Positions 23,019 to 31,163 of a DNA stretch of 33,603 nt are shown in pieces. The stretch's first letter is position 1, and every line of letters starts with the position of its first letter. The DNA comes from Bacillota bacterium (GTDB taxonomy: Bacteria; Bacillota; Dethiobacteria; SKNC01): assembly GCA_007121375.1 (NCBI GenBank), contig SKLX01000036.1:1-33603 (forward strand), read 5' to 3'. The notes under the pieces are model-generated. The model saw only the letters and a list, made by a program, of their open reading frames with translations. It searched no databases and had not been told where the DNA came from. The position numbers and the translations under genes were made by a program.

Positions 23019-23092
23019 TGGAGCGGGTGATGGGAATCGAACCCACGCGGCTGGCTTGGGAAGCCAGAACTCTACCATTGAGCTACACCCGC
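23019..23092 (-). tRNA. tRNA-Gly (CCC)
   Basis: 74 bases including CCA. Acceptor GCGGGTG/CACCCGC, anticodon stem CTGGC/GCCAG with loop TTCCCAA, giving anticodon CCC, which reads GGG only. Confidence 0.94.
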
Positions 23093-23127
23093 ATGACCCT
23101 CATCTGTAAGCTTTTTTATAACTTTAA

Positions 23128-23213
23128 TGGTGGAGAGGGCTGGATTCGAACCAGCGAAGGCTACGCCAGCAGATTTACAGTCTGCCCCCTTTGGCCAACT
23201 CGGGTACCTCTCC
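23128..23213 (-). tRNA. tRNA-Tyr (GTA)
   Basis: 86 bases including CCA, with the long variable arm of class II tRNAs. Acceptor GGAGAGG/CCTCTCC; anticodon stem CAGACTGTAAATCTG gives GTA. Confidence 0.96.
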
Positions 23214-23219
23214 ACACAA

Positions 23220-23294
23220 TGGAGCCGACGACCAGACTCGAACTGGTAACCTGCTGATTACAAATCAGCTGCTCTGCCATTGAGCTACGTCGGC
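23220..23294 (-). tRNA. tRNA-Thr (TGT)
   Basis: 75 bases including CCA. Acceptor GCCGACG/CGTCGGC, anticodon loop TTTGTAA. First tRNA of the cluster, starting 16 bases after the -10 box. Confidence 0.96.
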
Positions 23295-23309
23295 TGGTCA
23301 GCGAGTTAA

Positions 23310-23338
23310 ATTATACATGGTCCAGGAAAGAAAGTCAA
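23310..23338 (-). promoter_or_regulatory. Promoter of the tRNA cluster
   Basis: -35 TTGACT (23333-23338), a 17-base spacer, and -10 TATAAT (23310-23315). Confidence 0.9.
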
Positions 23339-23399
23339 TACCCTGTCATTAACCCTGTAAATACTATTGTACGCCCCTGCTGGTCAATTATTCTTCCCC

Positions 23400-24050
23400 T
23401 TAGCTTTCCCTGATCTCCAGGTATTTCTCCAGTTTTCTCTTTACCCTTTGCAGAGCATTATCTATAGATTTAACATGTCTTTTCAGCTCTACGGCAATTT
23501 CCTGATATGATTTCCCTTCCAGGTAAAGCATGAGGACTTTCCATTCCAGGTCGCTGAGAATTTCTCCCATTTTGAATTCTATATCGTGGTACTCTTCCCT
23601 GTTTATCATTAATTCTTCTGGATCTGTTATTTTGGCTCCCGACAGGATGTCCAATAGGGTCCTGTCAGAATCTTCATCGTAAATAGGCTTGTTGAGGGAA
23701 ACATAGGAGTTCAAGGGTATATGCTTCTGGCGGGTAGCTGTCTTAATTGCTGTTATTATCTGCCGGGTAATACAAAGTTCAGCAAAAGCCCGGAAGGATG
23801 AAAGCTTGTCCCCTTTAAAATCACGAATTGCTTTATATAACCCAATCATTCCTTCCTGGATTATATCTTCCCTATCAGCACCAATTAAAAAATATGATCT
23901 TGCTTTAGCCTTAACAAAGTTCTTATACTTGTTTATTAAGTACTCTAAAGCGACCGGGCAGCCATCTTTGGCTTCCTCTGCAATCTCCTCATCGGCCTTG
24001 AGATCATATTCTACAGGTACCTCCTGGATTTCTTGTTGGACGCTTGTCAC
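23400..24050 (-). CDS. sigH: RNA polymerase sporulation sigma factor SigH
   Basis: 216 residues. It directs early sporulation and stationary-phase genes. Region 2 (KARSYFLIGADREDIIQEGMIGLYKAIRDF, in pieces) and region 4 (SYQEIAVELKRHVKSIDNALQRVKRKLEKYLEIRE) are nearly invariant with Bacillus SigH. I chose GTG 24050 because GGAGG lies eight bases upstream. ATG 24065 has no binding site and ATG 24056 is only two bases from it. It has its own promoter and is followed by the tRNA cluster. With the ger operon it marks a spore former. Confidence 0.95.
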   Translation of the reverse strand: MTSVQQEIQEVPVEYDLKADEEIAEEAKDGCPVALEYLINKYKNFVKAKARSYFLIGADREDIIQEGMIGLYKAIRDFKGDKLSSFRAFAELCITRQIITAIKTATRQKHIPLNSYVSLNKPIYDEDSDRTLLDILSGAKITDPEELMINREEYHDIEFKMGEILSDLEWKVLMLYLEGKSYQEIAVELKRHVKSIDNALQRVKRKLEKYLEIRES

Positions 24051-24103
24051 CAGCATCGCCTCCATTTAGGAATTTTTGGGGATACCGTTAAGTTTACATA
24101 GTT

Positions 24104-24133
24104 ATTATAACTTAATCCCCTCAATAACGTCAA
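24104..24133 (-). promoter_or_regulatory. sigH promoter
   Basis: -35 TTGACG (24128-24133), an 18-base spacer, and -10 TATAAT (24104-24109). The -35 overlaps the last codons of yacP. Confidence 0.82.
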
Positions 24134-24663
24134 GTTTTTAATTTTCCCCTTGCATGCCTCATTTTATTCAGCTTATCCCTTACATCCTCCCCCAAGTGAC
24201 TGTCCAGGGAGTTTCTGTCAAGTAAAAAAATATTATCGGTATACTTTTCCCGGACATCTATTTTAATTGATTCCAGCAAAATCTTTAATTCCCGGGCAGA
24301 AATCCTGTGGGCACCCCGGCCAAAAACAATTTCCTGCTGAACCCGGTCAGATGTAGCCACCAGTATATTTATATTATTCCTGCCTTTAAAATTATGAGTA
24401 ATTTTTTCTATAACATTGTCTGCCGTTTCCTTTTCCCTGGTATATATAACCTCCAGGGAATGAAAAGTCTCCCTGGTTTCTACCCCACCCGGCACCTGGT
24501 GGGCGTCAAAAACTATCGTTATTTTATCCCAAAGAATGGCAAAATCCATTAAGTAATCAATTAATTTTTCTCGGGCGGACTCCATGCTTTCTTCTCCCAG
24601 GGTTTTTAAATCCTCCCAGGAATTTATAATATTGTAACCGTCTACTATTAAATAACCTGGCAT
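24130..24663 (-). CDS. rae1: NYN-domain ribonuclease YacP/Rae1
   Basis: 177 residues. PIN-like NYN domain with acidic metal ligands in VDGYNIIN (D8), VFDAHQ (about 52-57), KETADNVIE (about 78-86) and VATSDRVQQ (about 102-110). The Bacillus homologue Rae1 cuts mRNA in the ribosomal A site in a translation-dependent way. Located between rlmB and sigH as in Bacillus. The start overlaps AAAGGAATTTAGAA with ATG 24663; RNase activity is inferred from the family. Confidence 0.9.
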   Translation of the reverse strand: MPGYLIVDGYNIINSWEDLKTLGEESMESAREKLIDYLMDFAILWDKITIVFDAHQVPGGVETRETFHSLEVIYTREKETADNVIEKITHNFKGRNNINILVATSDRVQQEIVFGRGAHRISARELKILLESIKIDVREKYTDNIFLLDRNSLDSHLGEDVRDKLNKMRHARGKLKT

Positions 24664-24684
24664 TTCTAAATTCCTTTCTTCTAT

Positions 24685-25425
24685 CTATTTACTCTTTTGC
24701 CTTAAAACTTCATACATTAAAACTGCCCCTGCTGCTGAAGCATTCAAGGAAGTTACCTGACCCTTCATGGGTATTTTTACCAGGTAATCACATTTTTCCT
24801 TCAGCAGCCTGCTGATACCTTTACCTTCGCTTCCCAGAACCAGGCCCAGGGGGCAACGATAATTTCCTTCATAATAATTGAAATCACCATCTGCCTCGGT
24901 ACCAAATATCCATAAACCCCTATCCTTTAACTCCTCCACCAGGCGGTTCAGGTTGGTGACCCGGGCTAAAGGAAGGTAGTAAATGGCGCCGGCAGAGGCT
25001 TTGAAAACAGCCGGTGTTACCTGGGCAGACCTGCGGGAGGGTATAACTACTCCATGGACTCCTGCCCCTTCCGCCGTCCTTATCAGGGCTCCCAGGTTTT
25101 GGGGATCCTGCACCTGGTCCAGGACTAAAATAAAAGGATGTTCCTCTCTTTTTTGGGCCAGGGAAAAGATATCATCAATCTCTGCATAATTATATTCAAA
25201 CCCCAGGGCTGCAGCCCCCTGGTGCTTCAAACCGGAAGCCAGGCTATCCATCTGGTTTCTGTTAACCCTTTCCAGGGAAATTCCTCTGCGGGCAGCCAGC
25301 TCCTCTATTTCCTTAATCAGGGATCCACCCGTCCCCTGGGCAATCAGTATTTTTTTTAATTGAGCACCAGCCCTCAAAGCTTCCAGCACGGGCTGCCTGC
25401 CAAATATTGACTGGGACTTATCCAT
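24685..25425 (-). CDS. rlmB: 23S rRNA (guanosine-2'-O)-methyltransferase RlmB (SpoU family)
   Basis: 246 residues. N-terminal L30-like substrate-binding domain (about 5-80), then a SPOUT knot domain with motif 1 NLGALIRTAEGAG, motif 2 LVLGSEGKGIS and motif 3 SLNASAAGAVLMYE. It 2'-O-methylates a guanosine in domain V of 23S rRNA. ATG 25425 is ten bases after AAGGAG; an upstream in-frame ATG is too close to that site. thyX ends 14 bases upstream. Confidence 0.93.
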   Translation of the reverse strand: MDKSQSIFGRQPVLEALRAGAQLKKILIAQGTGGSLIKEIEELAARRGISLERVNRNQMDSLASGLKHQGAAALGFEYNYAEIDDIFSLAQKREEHPFILVLDQVQDPQNLGALIRTAEGAGVHGVVIPSRRSAQVTPAVFKASAGAIYYLPLARVTNLNRLVEELKDRGLWIFGTEADGDFNYYEGNYRCPLGLVLGSEGKGISRLLKEKCDYLVKIPMKGQVTSLNASAAGAVLMYEVLRQKSK

Positions 25426-25439
25426 GGGTAGCATACTCC

Positions 25440-26213
25440 TTAAATACTCCCAAATTTTTTCCTTACTTCTTCAATTTTCCCGCAGCTCATGTCACCTTCC
25501 GGGCAGGGACCCTTGATACAGGCAGGGCCGGCCTTATTAAATAAAACGGGGGCAACAGCCCTTACCCCTTTTAGCATTTCCACTGCCAATTCCCTTATTT
25601 CCCACTGGGCCCTTTCGCAGCACCTCTGGCAGAAAAAATTAAAAAGAGCCCGGGCATTCATAGTGAACACTATTTTAGTTTCACAGGCATTGGGAAAAAC
25701 ATAGCGTGCATCTTCGATAGCCCTTTTTTCAATAGCTTTTAACTGTTTTCCCATAACTTTTCCATGGGGAGAAACTTCCCAGGAATACCTTTCCACCAGG
25801 AGTTCCACCAGGCGGTTGTAATACTCCTGGTCCTCTTTCATGGCCCTAATAAAAATTTCACGAGCTTCAGGGATAGAATTTATTGATGGAGGCACAACAT
25901 AATCAAACTGCTCCAACTTAACATACCTCTGGGACTGCTGGGAATAAGAACAGCCTATCCGGTGCCTCACCAGCTGGTGGGTTAGAGCCCTGCTGATACC
26001 TTCTGCCGCAAAGGTAAATGAGACATGTTCTACAGGAGACTCATGGCCCATATCCATTAGTACCTTTAAAAATTTCTCTACTTCTTCTTCCCTCATTTTT
26101 CCCTTTATTTCTTCAACCCCTACCCGGGAATAGCAAAGCCTGGCAGCGGCAGCTATGGTTTCCTCGGGGCGAGGAGTACAGGTAACCAGGTGAACTTTTA
26201 AATGAGACTCCAC
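25440..26213 (-). CDS. thyX: Flavin-dependent thymidylate synthase ThyX
   Basis: 257 residues. It makes dTMP from dUMP using methylenetetrahydrofolate and FAD/NADPH. The ThyX motif is clear: RHR followed seven residues later by QSQR (RHRIGCSYSQQSQRY, about 83-97). HESPVEHVSFTF and the C-terminal NARALFNFFCQRCCERAQWEIR are also typical. I chose GTG 26213, eight bases after GGAGG; TTG 26219 is only two bases from it. It occupies the slot where Bacillus has mrnC (Mini-III) between cysS and rlmB. Confidence 0.95.
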   Translation of the reverse strand: MESHLKVHLVTCTPRPEETIAAAARLCYSRVGVEEIKGKMREEEVEKFLKVLMDMGHESPVEHVSFTFAAEGISRALTHQLVRHRIGCSYSQQSQRYVKLEQFDYVVPPSINSIPEAREIFIRAMKEDQEYYNRLVELLVERYSWEVSPHGKVMGKQLKAIEKRAIEDARYVFPNACETKIVFTMNARALFNFFCQRCCERAQWEIRELAVEMLKGVRAVAPVLFNKAGPACIKGPCPEGDMSCGKIEEVRKKFGSI

Positions 26214-26297
26214 AATCAATGCCTCCTTAACCCTATGAATAACTAATATACTCCCATGATACTACAATTTAAAAGTAATTGCTACCATAAGATGATT

Positions 26298-26330
26298 AAA
26301 GCAGACCTTCTAACCCGGGCCTGCTTTTTA
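26298..26330 (-). terminator. Possible terminator after cysS
   Basis: A 10-bp stem AAAGCAGGCC/GGTCTGCTTT with one wobble on the minus strand. The T-run on that strand is short (TTTAAT); the better T-run is on the plus strand. A weak call. Confidence 0.4.
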
Positions 26331-26333
26331 CTT

Positions 26334-27743
26334 TTAACTTTTTCTTTTCCACCGGACCCCCTGGGGTGTATCCTCCAGGATAATGCCCCTTTCTAAGAGC
26401 TGGTCCCTTATACTATCTGCTGTAGCAAAATCTTTAGCCTTCCTGGCCTCCTGCCTTTTCTGGATTAATTCCTCTATTTCAGTGTCCAGCTCCTCCTTTT
26501 CTAAGTTGGTAAAGAGGCCCAGTATATCCCCCAGTTCCCGGTAAGTGTTCAGTATTTTTTCTATCACCTGCAGGTTATGCATTCCATCCTTTAGATAGAT
26601 ATTTGTTTCCCGGGCCAATTCAAAAAGGGCTGCCAGAGCATCGGCAGTATTGAAATCATCATCCATAGACTCCTCAAATTTATTCCGGTATTTTTCCACC
26701 TTTTCCATTATGTCCCTATCTTTATCCTCCAGGGGCTTTTCCTGGGCCTTTTCCTTCAAGTCTAAAAGGGCATAAATAAGGGTGTTAAGTCTTTCCAGGC
26801 CACTTTTAGCCTGGTCAAGGAGCTCAAAGTTAAAGTTAATGGGGCTGCGATAGTGGGCAGAAAGCATAAAGAAGCGCACTACCTGGGGGTCGATTTTTTT
26901 GTGGATTTCCCTTACCGTTAAAATGTTACCCAGGGACTTGGACATCTTTTGCTTATCAATATTAAGGTAACCCACGTGCATCCAGTACCTTACAAATCGT
27001 TTTCCCGTAGCTCCCTCACTCTGAGCTATTTCATTTTCATGGTGAGGAAAAGTAAGGTCCGGACCTCCCGCATGGATATCCAGGGTTTCCCCCAGATATT
27101 TCATAGCCATGGCAGAACATTCAATATGCCAGCCGGGCCTTCCCCTTCCCCAGGGGCTGTCCCAGGAGGGCTCCCCCTCCTTGGCCTTTTTCCAAAGGGC
27201 AAAATCCATGGGGTTCTTCTTCCTTTCATCTACCTCAACCCGGGAACCCGATTCCAGTTCCCCCGTATCCTGGTAAGAAAGCCTGCCGTATTCGGGAAAA
27301 CTGGCAGTATCAAAATATACGTCGCCTTCTACTTCGTAGGCGAGACCTTTTTCCATAAGTTTTTGTATAATCTTAATTATTTCTGGAATGTGTTCCGTAG
27401 CCCGGGGATGGACATCAGCTCTCCTGATCCCCAGGGCATCAGCATCTTCCAGGTAAGCCTCTATATATTTTTCTGCCAACTCTTCCACCGTGATGCCCAT
27501 TTCCCTGGCTCTATTTATCATTTTATCCTCAATATCGGTAAAATTTTGCACATAATTTACTTCATAACCCCGGTACTCCAGGTACCGACGGATAACGTCA
27601 AAAACTATAAACACCCGGGCATTTCCAATATGAAAGTAATCGTAAACGGTAGGACCGCAAACATAAAATCCCACCTCATATTCCCGCAGGGGCACAAATT
27701 CCTCCATTCTTCTGGTCATTGTATTATACAGCTTTATGGTCAA
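26334..27743 (-). CDS. cysS: Cysteinyl-tRNA synthetase
   Basis: 469 residues. Signature HIGN at 38-41, KMSKS in DKQKMSKSLGN (about 265-275), and zinc ligands C29 (YVCGPTVYDY), the Cys in WHIECSAMA, and HHENE. Start is TTG 27743, matching homologues that begin MTIxLYNT, and it lies inside the last 20 bases of cysE, so the two are translationally coupled. Both are downstream of a Cys T-box, which raises cysteine synthesis and tRNA-Cys charging together when charged tRNA-Cys is scarce. Confidence 0.96.
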   Translation of the reverse strand: MTIKLYNTMTRRMEEFVPLREYEVGFYVCGPTVYDYFHIGNARVFIVFDVIRRYLEYRGYEVNYVQNFTDIEDKMINRAREMGITVEELAEKYIEAYLEDADALGIRRADVHPRATEHIPEIIKIIQKLMEKGLAYEVEGDVYFDTASFPEYGRLSYQDTGELESGSRVEVDERKKNPMDFALWKKAKEGEPSWDSPWGRGRPGWHIECSAMAMKYLGETLDIHAGGPDLTFPHHENEIAQSEGATGKRFVRYWMHVGYLNIDKQKMSKSLGNILTVREIHKKIDPQVVRFFMLSAHYRSPINFNFELLDQAKSGLERLNTLIYALLDLKEKAQEKPLEDKDRDIMEKVEKYRNKFEESMDDDFNTADALAALFELARETNIYLKDGMHNLQVIEKILNTYRELGDILGLFTNLEKEELDTEIEELIQKRQEARKAKDFATADSIRDQLLERGIILEDTPQGVRWKRKS

Positions 27744-28389
27744 AGTTACATCCCCTTTCTAATTTCTCCAGTTGATATCTAAGTTCATCAATTTGCTGCT
27801 GCATTCCCCTGTACATTTCCGTTACCGGGTCAGGTAGTTTATGGTGGTCCAGGTCTATATGGGGAAGTCTTTCTCCCTTAAAAATAACAGCCCTCCCCGG
27901 CACACCCACCACCGTGGTGTTATAGGGCACATTGTTAAGGACTACCGAACCAGAACCTACTTTGGCGTTATCTCCAATTTCCACAGGCCCAAGGACCTTT
28001 GCCCCCGCTCCAATCACCACATTATTCCCTACCGTAGGATGTCTTTTACCTTTTTCTTTGCCCGTTCCACCCAGGGTAACCCCCTGATACAGGGTTACAT
28101 TGTCTCCGATTTCAGCCGTTTCTCCTATCACTACTCCCATTCCATGGTCGATAAAAAAGCCATTCCCAATCCTGGCTCCCGGGTGGATTTCTATCCCTGT
28201 CAGGAATCGACCCAGCTGGGATATAATTCGGGGGAGAAGAACTAGTTTTTTCCGGTAAAGGTAATGGGCCGCCCGATGAAAAATTAGGGCATGAAAACCG
28301 GGGTAGCAAAGAATCACCTCTATAATACTTTTGGCTGCAGGATCCCTCTGAAAAATTACCCTGATATCCTTTACTATTCTGGACAGCAT
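27724..28389 (-). CDS. cysE: Serine O-acetyltransferase
   Basis: 221 residues. It makes O-acetylserine, the cysteine precursor. N-terminal helical part (about 1-60), then a left-handed beta-helix of hexapeptide repeats (IEIHPGARIGNGFFIDHG, VVIGETAEIGDNVTLYQG, in pieces), with the catalytic His in FIDHGMG and the LGGTGKEKGKRHPTVG loop. It is short like other Gram-positive CysE proteins. ATG 28389 follows AAGGAGAGG; the frame is open further upstream only through the T-box. It overlaps cysS by 20 bases. Confidence 0.95.
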   Translation of the reverse strand: MLSRIVKDIRVIFQRDPAAKSIIEVILCYPGFHALIFHRAAHYLYRKKLVLLPRIISQLGRFLTGIEIHPGARIGNGFFIDHGMGVVIGETAEIGDNVTLYQGVTLGGTGKEKGKRHPTVGNNVVIGAGAKVLGPVEIGDNAKVGSGSVVLNNVPYNTTVVGVPGRAVIFKGERLPHIDLDHHKLPDPVTEMYRGMQQQIDELRYQLEKLERGCNFDHKAV

Positions 28390-28404
28390 AATTATCCTCT
28401 CCTT

Positions 28405-28700
28405 GAATAAAAATAAAATCCGCCTTCTGTATATTAAAATACAGAGGCGGATCGGATTATACCGCGGTTCCACTCTGTTTGAGCATGGGAATACCTTTAT
28501 CAAAAAAGTCATGCCCCCCTCAAAGATATAACGGTCTCCCGCAGGTCCATAGGGCTTTAAAAAGCTTTCCTGACCTGGCTCAAGGGTGCATTTTCAGTTC
28601 AAAGGTACCTGGAACTCCTCTCAGCTCATCAAGAGTTCCTCTCTGGAGGACGGTTAAGAACCTACTTTTCCCTCTCATCGCTTTAAAAATATGTCTTATG
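28405..28700 (-). ncRNA. T-box riboswitch, cysteine-specific, controlling cysE-cysS
   Basis: The T-box sequence GAGTGGAACCGCGG is at 28462-28475, followed by an intrinsic terminator (14-bp stem with one bulged T, 28418-28452, then T-rich). The specifier loop is readable: lower helix AGGG/CCCT, upper helix GTTC/GAAC, with TGC (Cys) at 28588-28590 on the 3' side. The TGGA in the T-box bulge pairs with a tRNA ending UCCA, as expected for tRNA-Cys (U73). Both agree with the downstream genes. Confidence 0.93.
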
Positions 28701-28707
28701 TTATGTT

Positions 28708-28736
28708 ATTATAACTCCAAGGACAGTTCCTGTCAA
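28708..28736 (-). promoter_or_regulatory. Promoter of the T-box cysE-cysS operon
   Basis: -35 TTGACA (28731-28736), a 17-base spacer, and -10 TATAAT (28708-28713): full consensus. Confidence 0.95.
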
Positions 28737-28751
28737 TTAAGTTAACAAACC

Positions 28752-30230
28752 TCAACACTGTGTATTTTTTGTTAAGTTATGGAGGGTATTTTGTAAGCGG
28801 TTTGCCACCTTTTCCCGGCCCAGGAGGATAATTAGGCTTTGCAGGTCCGGTCCCTGAAGGGTTCCGGTCAGGCCAACCCGAACGGGTTGAAAAAGTTTTT
28901 TGCCCCCTGCTCCCAGCTCTTTCCCAATTCTTTTGAAAATACCTTTTATGGTTTCCTTATCCCAGCTTTCTACCTGGATACATTCCTCCCTGAACCGCTG
29001 GACTATCTGCCGGGCTTGTTCATCTTCCAGCATTTCAGCTCCTTCTGGAGAAAGCTCTTCTATTTCATCACCAAAAAATACCTTGATATGGGTAACCACC
29101 TGGCTCACATACTCCAGCTGCTCCTGGAGCAGGGCGATTACTTCCTTCAGCCACTGATAATCCTGGGAACTGATTTTTTCATCAACCAACCCTTCCTCCT
29201 GGAGATAGGGGATAGCCATATCCCTAATTCTTTCCGGAGAACTTTCCCTGATATATTCTCCATTCATCCAGTTTAACTTTCTGAAATTGAAAACGGCAGC
29301 GCTTCTGGAAACCCGCTCCAGGGAAAACTCTTCCACTAATTCATGAAGGGTAAACATTTCCCTTTCCCCTTCGGGAGCCCAACCTAAAAGGGCCAGGAAG
29401 TTAACCAGGGCTTCAGGAAGGTATCCCATTTTTCGATACTGGCTTATGGCGGTAGCCCCATGCCTTTTACTCATCTTGGTCCGATCTTCTCCAAGTATAA
29501 GGGAAATATGGGCAAAAGAAGTCATCTTAAAGCCCAAAGCCCGGTAGATCATCATTTGGCGGGGAGTATTGGAAAGATGTTCCTCCCCCCTGATCACATG
29601 GGTTATCTCCATAAGGGCATCATCTATAACTACAGCAAAGTTATAGGTGGGCATACCGTCAGACCTGACCAGGATAAAATCCCCGATGCCATCGCTTTCA
29701 AAATTTACCCTGCCTCGAATCAGGTCTTCTACGGTAATAGTTTCCCCCCAGGTAACCTTAAAACGGACTACCGGTTTTCTTCCTTCTTCTCTGAGCTTAT
29801 CCCTTTCTGCCTGGGTTAAGTCCCTGCATTTACCCAGGTAACGGGGCATCTCCCCTTTTTTCCGGAGAGACTCCCTTTCCTCTTCCAGCTCTTCTTCAGT
29901 ACAGAAGCAGTAATAAGCTTTTCCTTCCTCCAGGAGTCTTTTCCAGTAGGAATCATATATCTCCAGCCTTTCCCTCTGCCTGTAGGGACCTTTTTCACCT
30001 CCCACCTGGATCCCTTCGTCCCAATCCAGGCCCATCCACTTTAAATCCTCCAGTATGACCTCCTCGGAAACCAGGTTGGAACGTTCCACATCTGTATCCT
30101 CTATTCTGACTATAAAATCCCCCTGGCGCTTCCTGGCAAAAAGCCAGTTAAACAGTGCAGATCGGGCCCCTCCAATGTGAAGGGGACCCGTGGGGCTTGG
30201 TGCAAACCTGACTCTTATTTTATCACTCAC
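28752..30230 (-). CDS. gltX: Glutamyl-tRNA synthetase
   Basis: 492 residues. Class I signatures HIGG at 18-21 (PSPTGPLHIGGAR) and KMSKRHG near 252-258. The C-terminal anticodon-binding cage is complete. Bacteria of this group often use a non-discriminating enzyme that also charges tRNA-Gln; sequence alone does not settle it here. Start is GTG 30230 behind GGAGG. It follows the DUF1002 gene by 19 bases, so they are probably cotranscribed, and is separated from cysE by the T-box promoter. Confidence 0.95.
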   Translation of the reverse strand: MSDKIRVRFAPSPTGPLHIGGARSALFNWLFARKRQGDFIVRIEDTDVERSNLVSEEVILEDLKWMGLDWDEGIQVGGEKGPYRQRERLEIYDSYWKRLLEEGKAYYCFCTEEELEEERESLRKKGEMPRYLGKCRDLTQAERDKLREEGRKPVVRFKVTWGETITVEDLIRGRVNFESDGIGDFILVRSDGMPTYNFAVVIDDALMEITHVIRGEEHLSNTPRQMMIYRALGFKMTSFAHISLILGEDRTKMSKRHGATAISQYRKMGYLPEALVNFLALLGWAPEGEREMFTLHELVEEFSLERVSRSAAVFNFRKLNWMNGEYIRESSPERIRDMAIPYLQEEGLVDEKISSQDYQWLKEVIALLQEQLEYVSQVVTHIKVFFGDEIEELSPEGAEMLEDEQARQIVQRFREECIQVESWDKETIKGIFKRIGKELGAGGKKLFQPVRVGLTGTLQGPDLQSLIILLGREKVANRLQNTLHNLTKNTQC

Positions 30231-30249
30231 AACTGCTTTTCCTCCTTCA

Positions 30250-31113
30250 TTAATTCCTGAGCATTTCCAGCAGATTATCCAGGAGATTGCTTAACCATTC
30301 AAAGATCACTTCCAGCCATCCCCTTACTTCAGGATGATCTTCAATGAATCTCTGAAACTGGTCCCTTACATCCTGCATGGAAATATCCAGGTAGCTTATC
30401 CTTTCCATCATCTCTACTATTTTTTCTACCTGTTCATCGGTAAGATTCAGATCTATCTGCTGGGATATATTGATAACTATATCCCTTATCTGGTCCGAAT
30501 CCCTCAGCTGCTGCCTGATAACCTCCTCTTTAACCTTCCAGAAAAGCTCTGAAACCTTATCCTTTTCACCTGTTTCCTCAGAGAGTTCACCCATTAGGTA
30601 AAGCTCCTGATGGGCCGTTTCCTTTTGATCCTCGGAAATCCCCTCTCCCGTTGCCTCTTCAAAGGCTTTTATCATCCCCGTTAAGGCAGCTGTCCCGGAA
30701 ACAGGGAAGGGAGCCGCCGCCACAACCTGGGCATCATGGACTCCTGCCGTTACCAGGGCATTGGCATACATGGATTCGGTAACCCAGGTAATGTTGTGGG
30801 TCCTGACCTCCAGGCCTTCCCCGTCAGGTAAAATTTCCAGGTAGGCAGACGAAATTGCCCGGGTACCCAGTTCTGCGGGGGTAGCCACATCCCTCAAATA
30901 ATGATATTCCTCTTCGTTAGTAACCGTCAAGATTTCCACTTCATCTTCCCTCACTCCAAAATAGGAAAGCATTTCTTCCCTATGAGCAGAAGAAAGATCC
31001 TCCCCCAGGGTTACCACAATTCTATCTTCCCCCTGGGCGCCGACGGGTAAAGCTAAAGAAAACAGCAGTAAAAAAATCAATGCAGTTCCAACAATCTTCC
31101 TCACGTTCTTCAA
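30250..31113 (-). CDS. Secreted DUF1002 protein
   Basis: 287 residues with a clear signal peptide: basic MKNVRK, hydrophobic 8-22, cleavage probably after VGA near residue 26. The body matches the DUF1002 (YpuA-like) pattern: RIVVTLGEDLSSAHREEML, the stretch NITWVTESMYANALVTAG, and VVAAAPFPVSGTAALTG. A long helical, acidic C-terminus (about 170-287) follows. The molecular function of DUF1002 is not established; an envelope role is inferred from export. It sits between ispF and gltX, where Bacillus has nothing. GGGAGG precedes ATG 31113. Confidence 0.85.
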   Translation of the reverse strand: MKNVRKIVGTALIFLLLFSLALPVGAQGEDRIVVTLGEDLSSAHREEMLSYFGVREDEVEILTVTNEEEYHYLRDVATPAELGTRAISSAYLEILPDGEGLEVRTHNITWVTESMYANALVTAGVHDAQVVAAAPFPVSGTAALTGMIKAFEEATGEGISEDQKETAHQELYLMGELSEETGEKDKVSELFWKVKEEVIRQQLRDSDQIRDIVINISQQIDLNLTDEQVEKIVEMMERISYLDISMQDVRDQFQRFIEDHPEVRGWLEVIFEWLSNLLDNLLEMLRN

Positions 31114-31129
31114 CCTCCCATTGTTTTGT

Positions 31130-31154
31130 AATTATAAAAGCTCCCCAAAGGGAG
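31130..31154 (-). terminator. Possible weak terminator after ispF
   Basis: A 5-bp stem CTCCC/GGGAG with a 4-base loop followed by CTTTTAT on the minus strand. The stem is short. A TATAAT just after it could be the -10 of a promoter for the DUF1002 gene. Confidence 0.4.
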
Positions 31155-31163
31155 AAAATACCC

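Noticed and set aside
28390..28512. Extension of cysE by 41 codons upstream
   Set aside because: The added region is the T-box antiterminator and terminator; the real start has a good ribosome binding site at 28389.
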